Origin: JBCCTX01 sp039197765 | GTDB lineage: Bacteria > Bacteroidota > Bacteroidia > J057 | Direction: 5' to 3' | NCBI GenBank assembly: GCA_039197765.1 | Contig: JBCCTX010000238.1 | Coordinates: 1 to 12,149, forward strand | DNA: 12,149 nucleotides | Shown: in pieces, positions 6,500 through 12,149 of the stretch | How positions within the stretch are numbered: position 1 is the stretch's first letter | How the letters are laid out: every line of letters starts with the position of its first letter | Notes under the pieces: model-generated | Told to the model about the DNA's origin: nothing | Database searches by the model: none | Seen by the model: the letters and a program-made list of their open reading frames with translations, nothing else | Program-made: the position numbers and the translations under genes

Positions 6500-7006
6500 T
6501 TAGGGTTGGATGTGTGTTCGAAAAATTTCTTGGAGTTGCTTGGCTGACGCTTCTAAGGGTTGGTTTGAGGTGTCGATGATGGGTACATTCCGCTCAATGG
6601 CTTGGTTTCTCAGGTATTTACGCCAGTTTTTCATCTGCTCATTGGCCAATTCGGGCTGCTTACGTTTATGGATTAATCGATCAAACATCTGTTCATCGCT
6701 ACAATCGATGAGGATAACCTGGTAGTGGGAGAAGTTCTGATTTACAAATCCGGAATCGATAAATTCCATGTTTGTAGATCCCTCAAATAGGATTGGTTTT
6801 TCTTGCGGCTGTTCGATCAGTTTTTCAATCCACTCGTGCGTTACCCGCTTTTGCCATGCATGTGGATCTCCCATTTCTTCTGAATTAGGGATCCCTATGC
6901 TATCAAAATGCAGGTAGGTGAAGCGTTGCTGGGAGTCGTTTTCTTTCAAGTAGGCGACCAGACTAGTTTTACCAACTCCTGAAGCCCCTGTCAAAAAGAA
7001 AATCAT
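6500..7006 (-). CDS. P-loop NTPase, small-molecule-kinase-like
   Basis: I use the ATG at 7006 (168 aa), not the TTG at 7027. Proteins of this type begin directly with the first beta strand, here MIFFLTGASGVGKT, and this ATG follows the desaturase TAA by four bases. Walker A is GASGVGKT at residues 7-14. A DSIGIP segment (35-40) and a PILFEGS strand (71-77) follow, then LIDCSDEQMFDRLIHKRKQPE (99-119). The last resembles a nucleoside/shikimate-kinase-type LID segment with phosphate-contacting basic residues. FEGS takes the place where related kinases have a substrate-binding or Walker B acidic residue. The fold is that of adenylate/APS-kinase-like enzymes, but the substrate is not evident. No signal peptide or membrane segment is present. 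Tight spacing implies co-transcription with the desaturase. Confidence 0.75.
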   Translation of the reverse strand: MIFFLTGASGVGKTSLVAYLKENDSQQRFTYLHFDSIGIPNSEEMGDPHAWQKRVTHEWIEKLIEQPQEKPILFEGSTNMEFIDSGFVNQNFSHYQVILIDCSDEQMFDRLIHKRKQPELANEQMKNWRKYLRNQAIERNVPIIDTSNQPLEASAKQLQEIFRTHIQP

Positions 7007-7010
7007 ACTT

Positions 7011-8015
7011 TTAAACGTGTTGTACAAGGCCCGCGGGTTCCTTTATTTCCTTTAGGGAAATCATCCTTCCTTTTTCGGGGTCCCATAGCTTCAATTGAAA
7101 ACATGCGTGAATGTCTTTGGGATGAAGCGAGGTAGTTTTTGCCTGCTGGAATTCGGGAAACTCTCCATAGACTTCTGGCAGACGATAGAATGGAATTCGG
7201 GCATTGGTATGGTGAATATGGTGATAGCCAATATTTCCTGTAAACCAACGCATAGGCATAGACATCTTCATATGACTAGAAGATTCTAAAGCAGCTCCAA
7301 TGTAGGACCAACCCTCTTTGTCGAAAAAGGTGGCAGTCGGGAAATTGTGTTGGGCATAAAACAGGTAAGCTCCAAAGGCAGAAGACAAAAAAGTGGGAAG
7401 GAAAAAGCCTAGGAAAAAACTTAACCAGCCAAAGCCTAATAAAATTCCTATTCCTATTCCATAATGGAGAATCAAGGCAACAGCAGAATCCCAGTGCTTA
7501 GCGGGATTTTTAATGAGGGACCTCAAGGTCATGCCCCAAACGAAAACGGTGAAATAACCCGCCGCGATAGTAAGCGGGTGGCGGCTGAATAGATAGAGCT
7601 TTCGTTCACTTTTGCTTACTTGTAAGAATTTCTCTTTGGTCATAATTGGAAAGGACCCGATGCTCGAAGTATGCAGCTTGGAATTGTGCTTATGGTGGTG
7701 ATCGTGAGACCGCTTCCAAATGCTCGGAGGATTAAGGGTATACATGCCGAAAAAGGAAAATATGGGTTTGGCCAGTGAAGACCCTTTGAGTATGGTAAAG
7801 TGGAGGAAGTCGTGGTAAATCACGAACATGCGAACCAGCAGTAAGGTCGCTAGTAAGCTACATCCTATTCGGAGGATGAGGGGAATAGTGGCAACCGCTC
7901 CTACTATTGCAGCAATAAGTAGGATGGCCGTTGAAATCGTTACGTACCAACTTCGACTTCTATGTTCTTTCGCAAACGCCTTCGTTGCGAGTATCAGCTC
8001 CTTTCCTTGTAACAT
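7011..8015 (-). CDS. Membrane fatty-acid (acyl-lipid) desaturase
   Basis: The 334-residue protein shows the three histidine boxes of membrane di-iron desaturases: HDFLH (68-72), HDHHH (104-108) and HHIHH (265-269), with QHN at 222-224 as in the omega-6/delta-12 type. Two pairs of hydrophobic segments (about 26-66 and 146-215) provide the usual four membrane helices. Such enzymes use O2 and reduced ferredoxin or a similar donor to insert a cis double bond into acyl chains of membrane lipids, adjusting fluidity. Regiospecificity cannot be read from the sequence with confidence. It sits 22 bp downstream of the LpxL-like acyltransferase and 4 bp upstream of the kinase-like gene. A good -7 box (TATCTTTG) lies four bases before its ATG, so it may also be transcribed separately on an almost leaderless mRNA. 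Confidence 0.92.
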   Translation of the reverse strand: MLQGKELILATKAFAKEHRSRSWYVTISTAILLIAAIVGAVATIPLILRIGCSLLATLLLVRMFVIYHDFLHFTILKGSSLAKPIFSFFGMYTLNPPSIWKRSHDHHHKHNSKLHTSSIGSFPIMTKEKFLQVSKSERKLYLFSRHPLTIAAGYFTVFVWGMTLRSLIKNPAKHWDSAVALILHYGIGIGILLGFGWLSFFLGFFLPTFLSSAFGAYLFYAQHNFPTATFFDKEGWSYIGAALESSSHMKMSMPMRWFTGNIGYHHIHHTNARIPFYRLPEVYGEFPEFQQAKTTSLHPKDIHACFQLKLWDPEKGRMISLKEIKEPAGLVQHV

Positions 8016-8019
8016 GGGG

Positions 8020-8027
8020 CAAAGATA
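8020..8027 (-). promoter_or_regulatory. Bacteroidota -7 promoter box TATCTTTG before the desaturase gene
   Basis: On the minus strand the 22-bp gap between the acyltransferase and desaturase genes contains TATCTTTG, an exact match to TAnnTTTG, preceded by an AT-rich run. No TTG is seen at the usual -33 distance. The box ends only four bases before the ATG, so the transcript would have little or no leader. This would allow desaturase expression independent of the upstream genes, for example in response to temperature. Confidence 0.4.
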
Positions 8028-8037
8028 TAATAATATT

Positions 8038-8907
8038 TTAACCTGGACGCTTGTGTTTCCATCTCCTATGCGTCCAGAGCCAAATTTCAGGTATTTCGTG
8101 AATATCTACTTCCAAACGCTTAGCGAAAGCTTCTACTATGTCTGTTGCCTTCGATTCAGCAGGCTCTGAAATTAACTCCTCAGCAAAAATGGCGTAATGG
8201 CCTCTTCTGACTCTTTTTACGCCTACATAAATAACTGGATAGTTCATTTTCCTTGCAATTTTCCCCGCTCCCGTAAAAAATGGAGTATCTTGATGGAGAA
8301 AGGTCATCCAGTGTGCATTCTTGGGGAAAGGCGTTTGATCCGCGATAAATGCCGTAGCAGTGAGTATTTCCCGATCGCGAATTACCCCTCTGATAGTATC
8401 TTTCATTGCATATAAGCCATTCCCCAATCTTGTACGCATTCTATAAACCAGCTGGTCGAAGTATTTGTTATGGAGGGGATGGTAAATGACAAATAATTTG
8501 TGGAGCGGCTCCAGGGCAAATCGGGCACCACCGAGTTCCCAGTTTCCCCAATGCCCCATTACGATGGTTATGCTTCTTTTTTCCTCTGCATATTTTTTAA
8601 GCACCTCGGTGCTTTCCATAGACAGGTGCTGCCTAAGTACGCGTGGAGAAATGGTGAGGCTCTTCAAGGTCTCTAAAATCAGGTCGCAAAAATATCGGTA
8701 AAAACGCCTTTGAATCACCCTGAGTTCTTTTTTTGATTTTTGAGGGAAGGAGTTCTTCAAATTCGTCATCACTACTCGCCTTCGGTAGCCCAATACGTAA
8801 TACACGACAACGAATAAGAAGTCCGAAATCCTATATAAAACCCAAAAGGGTAGTAGGGATAAGAGGTAAATAAATGGAAGAGAAATATAGTACAATACCG
8901 CTTGCAT
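8038..8907 (-). CDS. LpxL/HtrB-family lipid acyltransferase
   Basis: This 289-residue protein belongs to the lysophospholipid/lipid A late acyltransferase family. It has an N-terminal hydrophobic anchor (about 5-40), then TNLKNSFPQKSKKE (48-61), typical of the family's 'N...aFP..s..e' entry. The catalytic H(X)4E motif is HWGNWE (119-124). A further motif ADQTP is at 189-193 and the C-terminal block PEIWLWTHRRWKHKRPG at 273-289. Enzymes of this family transfer an acyl chain from acyl-ACP onto the lipid A precursor at the inner face of the cytoplasmic membrane. In Bacteroidota, homologues may also act on other lipids such as ornithine or amino lipids, so the substrate is open. It starts 16 bp after the hydrolase gene and ends 22 bp before the desaturase, consistent with an operon. 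Confidence 0.9.
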   Translation of the reverse strand: MQAVLYYISLPFIYLLSLLPFWVLYRISDFLFVVVYYVLGYRRRVVMTNLKNSFPQKSKKELRVIQRRFYRYFCDLILETLKSLTISPRVLRQHLSMESTEVLKKYAEEKRSITIVMGHWGNWELGGARFALEPLHKLFVIYHPLHNKYFDQLVYRMRTRLGNGLYAMKDTIRGVIRDREILTATAFIADQTPFPKNAHWMTFLHQDTPFFTGAGKIARKMNYPVIYVGVKRVRRGHYAIFAEELISEPAESKATDIVEAFAKRLEVDIHEIPEIWLWTHRRWKHKRPG

Positions 8908-8923
8908 CCTGCGAAGTAACGAT

Positions 8924-9652
8924 TTACAACGGGATTTCCCTACAGTTCTGGGTATCGGTATCGAGAATCAACAGACCTTCTGAGGAATGGGTTAGCTGCC
9001 CCAATAATTCTCCCTGGGGATTCCAAAAGGCAGACCCTCCCGCACTTTTAAAATCCTCGGAAGGACCTACAGAATTGACCATTCCGGTAAAGAACATATG
9101 GGTCTGGGCTATATGAGAGAGCCGCCTATTAGCGGCCTGAACTCCGGCTGCATCTTTGGCCACACTGGCCATATAGGTATGGGGATTTTGGCGGACAACC
9201 TGCTTGATGTGTTCCTCTCTGGAAATCTCATAACAGATGCCAAAAGCTATGGTACTAGGGTTTCCTATAAATCCATCGTGGATTTTCCCCGAAACAAAGA
9301 AAGCCTCTTCATCTGGATGCAGGTATTCTTTGATGTAAATCTTGGGAGGAAAGTGAGGCTGAAAAAAGGCCATGGCAATGGATACGTCTTGGTGGTTCTG
9401 TACGGGTAAGCCAAGGCCAATAATAATGTAGTGAGAATTGCTGATTTCTTGAAAATCGTCTAATTCCAAGTTGTGGGGGTCTAGGGCGAGCGCTTTGCAA
9501 AGACTAGGTTCATAACCTACCAAGGAAAGCTCTGGAAAAAAGATGTATTCTACCTGGTGAGAGATTGCCGTTTCAATGAAGGCCAGGTGTCGGCGAATAT
9601 TGAGGCTTAGGTTGCCCTTACAGGGTTGGATTTGTGCAGCGCAGAGGAGCAT
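8924..9652 (-). CDS. Carbon-nitrogen hydrolase (nitrilase superfamily)
   Basis: I start at the ATG at 9652 (242 aa), because nitrilase-fold proteins begin with the strand MLLCAAQIQPCKGN. The alternative GTG at 9679 adds nine hydrophobic residues that would imitate a signal peptide. The catalytic Glu-Lys-Cys triad is visible: E41 in FPELSLVGYEP, K108 in YIKEYLHPDEEAFF, and C140 in GICYEISREEH. The size and the absence of extra domains fit a stand-alone amidase, omega-amidase or N-carbamoyl-type hydrolase acting on a small C-N substrate in the cytoplasm. It lacks the membrane helices of the related apolipoprotein N-acyltransferase. It appears to be the first gene of the run, as 387 bp of non-coding sequence lie upstream. 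The substrate is not determinable, and no link to lipid chemistry is proven by position. Confidence 0.88.
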   Translation of the reverse strand: MLLCAAQIQPCKGNLSLNIRRHLAFIETAISHQVEYIFFPELSLVGYEPSLCKALALDPHNLELDDFQEISNSHYIIIGLGLPVQNHQDVSIAMAFFQPHFPPKIYIKEYLHPDEEAFFVSGKIHDGFIGNPSTIAFGICYEISREEHIKQVVRQNPHTYMASVAKDAAGVQAANRRLSHIAQTHMFFTGMVNSVGPSEDFKSAGGSAFWNPQGELLGQLTHSSEGLLILDTDTQNCREIPL

Positions 9653-9865
9653 TGAAAAAAAAATTATAAAAACCTTCACTCATTAAACTACATTTTTAAC
9701 ATTTTATTGAATCCTAAGGCATTTTAGTTTGGGTTCGGGTGAAGGATGAAGGGTTCGGGGTTATGTTGTTTGAGATAAGTCCCAAGCCCTTGAGTGTGAA
9801 CTTACACTTGAATTTTCTAATGGGGTGGTGGGTACGGGAATACCTATCACTTTTTTGAGGAATTG

Positions 9866-10004
9866 AACACAGAGACGCGGAGACACAGAGAATTAATGTA
9901 GAAACTTATACATGTAGTAGTCTTAACACTGATAATCTATTCCACAATTTCTCTAGCGTCTCTTAGTGTACACTAAGTCCCCCAAGTCTGCGTCCTTCTG
10001 TGTC
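9866..10004. repeat. CACAGAGA 8-nt repeat with imperfect inverted counterpart
   Basis: Three 8-nt units lie head to tail: CACAGAGA (9868-9875), CGCGGAGA (9876-9883) and CACAGAGA (9884-9891). About 65 bp further on the pattern returns inverted. GCGTCTCT (9956-9963) is the exact complement of AGAGACGC (9871-9878), and TTCTGTGT (9996-10003) complements ACACAGAA, one base from ACACAGAG. Between these inverted pieces sits the perfect 16-bp palindrome CTTAGTGTACACTAAG (9962-9977). The whole could fold into a long imperfect stem. ACACAGAGACGCGGAG-like sequences are, as far as I recall, common intergenic repeats in environmental Bacteroidota and other phyla. There is no transposase and no clear flanking duplication. 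Confidence 0.55.
9962..9977. repeat. 16-bp perfect palindrome CTTAGTGTACACTAAG
   Basis: The sequence equals its own reverse complement over 16 bases and has no loop. It lies inside the inverted half of the CACAGAGA repeat region, 63 bp downstream of the DUF6797 stop codon. It could be the centre of a repeat-derived cruciform or a binding site for a dimeric protein. Its placement after, not before, the minus-strand gene argues against an operator for that gene. Confidence 0.5.
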
Positions 10005-10039
10005 AAAAATAATCCGAACACAAGACAGAGTCTCAAACC

Positions 10040-12149
10040 TCAATTCCCAACAAGCGTCTCCTCCCGCAAGTGATGAATCGTATTCTGTATACGCCCCTTC
10101 ACAACCTCCCCCTCTTTCCCTTTTAGATCCCAACGGATCTCCATCTGCCAAACCGGTTCGATATCTGGAAGACCAATAAATACGGTTTTCTGGTCTGCTG
10201 AGAGGCTTAAGGAAGAAATAGCCAGAGATTGCTCATTGTAGTGATCGGAACCATACCTGCGTGTGCGTTTTAGTTCCCAGGTTTCTACCTGAAAATTCTC
10301 CAAGCTCTCTGCCGAAGCCTGGTCAAGCGGATCTGAGAAGGTGAGCGAAACCCCGCTGCTAAACGCTTGGATATCAATCGGCGCATGAAGGGGTTTCCCG
10401 TTATACGTAATCCGGTAAAATCCACCCGGTTCATAAACCTGATTCGTTGCCCAAGCCGACATGCCGCAGACATAGAGCTGTCCATCTGCAGGATTGAAAC
10501 GGCCTCGAATCAAGCCCGTTTTGAAGGCAGGGATGGGGAGTTCGAAGATACCCCCCTGCATGAGACCCTGGACTTTTTCATGAGGGACGATATAGACCTT
10601 GCCATAGCCATAGGAAAGGTTTAACAAGCTACCGTTTAATGGGCCCCATTTCTCCGAATCCACCCAAAGAAGTTCAGAGGGAGATCGGTCCACCTCTGAA
10701 TCCACCCAAGTAAGGGGAGGGACCATAGCAGCATCTGTCGTGTCTTTTGGGGGATTGTAGCACCATAGGTTGCCATAAAAGGCATTTCGGTCGACCCAAT
10801 TCACCCGATTCATCGGATTCCAATAGCCCTCCTGATCTGTAACGATGAAGCTCCCATCTGGATTTAGGCAGACGCCATTTGCTGCTCGAAAGCCATAGGC
10901 GATGACTTCTGAGGAGGAGCCATCCTTACTTACTTTGATAAGCGTTCCATGTTGGGGGATTAAGGCTTCCCGAGCATGTCTTCCACTCTTGGCGTAGTAA
11001 AAATTATTTTCTGCATCGGATTGCAAGCCCATGGCGAATTCGTGGAAATGATCCGTTACCTGGTGGTCGTTGTTGAAGCTTTCGTAGTAGTCGGTTTCTC
11101 CATCTCCATTGAGGTCGTGGAGGCGCACCAATTGGTCCCGGCAGGTGATATAAATTTGTTCGTCAATTACCTTTGCTCCTAGCGGCTGAAACAATCCTGA
11201 ACCAATTCTGCGCCATGTGAGCTTTCCCGTTTCACTGAGTAAGCCTTCAATGATCCACACATCTCCTTCAGTGCATACCCCAACGGCTTTGTTTTTATCT
11301 TCAAAGAAATCAATGCCTCCAAAGCGGAGTCGGCTTTTCCACGGGTTATCTTTAGGAGAGGTAAGTACATCCACCTCAAAAGAACCATGGGATTTGCTAG
11401 TGATTTCCGTTGTCAATACCTCGGGATAGTGTGCTTTACCCCCTTGGGTATAAGGAAGTAAAGAAATGGCTTCCTTCATCTCATATCCTTCGAATAGCTC
11501 AGGTGAGGAAGCAATGTGAACCCTTAATTTCACTTCTCCTTGATCAGAGATTTGAAGGTAGTTCTGACCTTCCTGGGTAAAAATTTCTCCTCCTTTGCCC
11601 TGTACCTTCACCCCTTTATTCTCTGGAGCAAGGTGGGTAATCAATTTCCCTGCTGCTCCTTTTAAGTGAAGGTTTCTGATATAGATAGGTTGGTCTTGAT
11701 GGTAGTCCACGGCTAGCATTTCCAATACCTCTGTGTCGCCAACATTATAGGAGACAATTACCTTATGCTCGAAGTGATAGATTCCCTTTAATCGCCCCCA
11801 AGATTTGGGAAGGGGACCAAAGTGTCTTCCATCTCTTGCTTGAAAGCGAAGATCCTCAAAACTTCCCGTCTTGGGATTTGCCCATCCGGGTAGTACGGGA
11901 TTGCTGAAATGTAAATCTCCTGCTGTACGGGGGGAAATGTTATGTTTCCCATCCATAAGGATCTCATAGTAGTCGATGAATTCCTCTCCCGACCAGCCTC
12001 CAGCAACGCGTAAGAGGTCATGGTCAAAGATCATCCAGGATTTACCTTGGGTAATGCCCCCTTCGCCTTTGTCTAGGCGTACCGCTATTCCCTTATAGGC
12101 CCAATTGGCCCAAGACCAGTCTTCGTCCTTGAGGGGAGCATTTCGTTGC
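10040..12149 (-). CDS. DUF6797 / PQQ-like beta-propeller protein, C-terminal 702 codons (cut by right edge)
   Basis: The frame stays open from the TGA at 10040-10042 through the right edge, so the ATG at 12034 is internal. The 38 codons upstream of it read on with SWANWAYKGIAVRLDKGEGG, which belongs to the domain. Numbered from the internal ATG, residues 1 to about 220 match the DUF6797 pattern: FDHDLLRVAGGWSGEEF, PGWANPKTGSFEDLRF, GPLPKSWGRLKGIYHF, VSYNVGDTEVLE. A propeller of the soluble-glucose-dehydrogenase/PQQ-like kind follows (about 225-545), with a calcium-binding-like DLNGDGETDYYE (307-318), HEFAMGLQSD, GFRAANGVCLNPDG and GGFYRITYNGKPLH. The last hundred residues (553-664) form a beta-rich domain with NFQVETWELKRTRRYGSDHYNE. 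Relatives are often secreted and fused to c-type cytochrome modules. No CxxCH occurs in the visible part, so any haem motif and signal peptide would lie outside. A periplasmic role in sugar or polysaccharide oxidation is inferred. Confidence 0.8.
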   Translation of the reverse strand, partial: QRNAPLKDEDWSWANWAYKGIAVRLDKGEGGITQGKSWMIFDHDLLRVAGGWSGEEFIDYYEILMDGKHNISPRTAGDLHFSNPVLPGWANPKTGSFEDLRFQARDGRHFGPLPKSWGRLKGIYHFEHKVIVSYNVGDTEVLEMLAVDYHQDQPIYIRNLHLKGAAGKLITHLAPENKGVKVQGKGGEIFTQEGQNYLQISDQGEVKLRVHIASSPELFEGYEMKEAISLLPYTQGGKAHYPEVLTTEITSKSHGSFEVDVLTSPKDNPWKSRLRFGGIDFFEDKNKAVGVCTEGDVWIIEGLLSETGKLTWRRIGSGLFQPLGAKVIDEQIYITCRDQLVRLHDLNGDGETDYYESFNNDHQVTDHFHEFAMGLQSDAENNFYYAKSGRHAREALIPQHGTLIKVSKDGSSSEVIAYGFRAANGVCLNPDGSFIVTDQEGYWNPMNRVNWVDRNAFYGNLWCYNPPKDTTDAAMVPPLTWVDSEVDRSPSELLWVDSEKWGPLNGSLLNLSYGYGKVYIVPHEKVQGLMQGGIFELPIPAFKTGLIRGRFNPADGQLYVCGMSAWATNQVYEPGGFYRITYNGKPLHAPIDIQAFSSGVSLTFSDPLDQASAESLENFQVETWELKRTRRYGSDHYNEQSLAISSLSLSADQKTVFIGLPDIEPVWQMEIRWDLKGKEGEVVKGRIQNTIHHLREETLVGN

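Larger units (their letters stand above)
9653..10039. other. 387-bp non-coding gap with repeats
   Basis: This gap separates the hydrolase start from the stop of the DUF6797 gene, both on the minus strand. The part near the hydrolase is AT-rich (about 9653-9730), as expected for a promoter, but I find no clear TAnnTTTG box. A weak inverted repeat AGTGT/ACACT lies at 9793-9808. The distal part contains the CACAGAGA repeat structure and a 16-bp palindrome, listed separately. No strong terminator hairpin with a T-tract was found after the DUF6797 gene, and no RNA gene was recognised. Confidence 0.6.

Noticed and set aside
7007..7027. TTG start for the kinase-like gene overlapping the desaturase end
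   Set aside because: The ATG at 7006 immediately precedes the first strand and P-loop and follows the desaturase stop by four bases. The TTG would add seven residues with no family support.
9653..9679. GTG start adding a hydrophobic, signal-like leader to the C-N hydrolase
   Set aside because: The ATG at 9652 begins exactly at the first beta strand typical of nitrilase-fold proteins. The nine extra residues come from an AT-rich, promoter-like stretch.
9868..9891. Short regularly spaced units as a CRISPR array
   Set aside because: The units are 8 nt, directly adjacent with no spacers, only three in number, and there are no cas genes.
9963..10151. 62-codon minus-strand frame across the end of the DUF6797 gene
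   Set aside because: It overlaps the true reading frame and runs through the repeat and palindrome region. Its composition (Gly/Arg/Glu-rich) is typical of a shadow frame.

Overview
This is a low-to-moderate GC bacterial window in which almost every gene lies on the minus strand, so transcription runs from high to low coordinates. The gene content points to the phylum Bacteroidota. It includes a DUF6797/PQQ-like propeller protein, a lipoprotein quinoprotein dehydrogenase, an LpxL-type acyltransferase and an acyl-lipid desaturase. At least one intergenic spacer carries the Bacteroidota -7 box (TAnnTTTG), and recognisable Shine-Dalgarno sequences are scarce. No mobile-element genes, rRNA, tRNA or CRISPR array were seen.

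Layout in transcription order, right to left. A large DUF6797 plus beta-propeller protein enters from the right edge and ends at 10040; its start is outside the window. A 387-bp gap follows, with an 8-nt-period CACAGAGA repeat and an inverted counterpart. Next comes a closely packed run: carbon-nitrogen hydrolase (8924-9652), LpxL/HtrB-like acyltransferase (8038-8907), fatty-acid desaturase (7011-8015), a small P-loop kinase-like NTPase (6500-7006), an AviRa-family rRNA methyltransferase (5724-6443), and a BCCT transporter (4032 to about 5507 or 5555). After a short convergent plus-strand small ORF (3876-4016) lies a three-gene module: an AAA/STAND-like ATPase (3128-3763) overlapping by 14 nt an arrestin-like two-TM protein (2158-3141), then a tandem paralogue of the latter (1087-2091). 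A secreted hypothetical protein (329-928) and the first 81 codons of a PQQ-dependent dehydrogenase lipoprotein (1-243) complete the window.

Functional reading. The acyltransferase and desaturase suggest membrane or outer-membrane lipid modification, and the BCCT transporter suggests compatible-solute uptake. Together they are compatible with an envelope or stress-response neighbourhood, but this is inferred from families only. The most novel-looking part is the ATPase plus paired arrestin-like membrane proteins, for which I know no described system. The AviRa homologue is notable because the family founder confers resistance to avilamycin.

Several start codons were reassigned. The second arrestin-like gene should start at 3141 (aligned paralogue N-termini and translational coupling), the kinase at ATG 7006, and the hydrolase at ATG 9652. 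The BCCT gene has no standard start codon that would include its first membrane helix.
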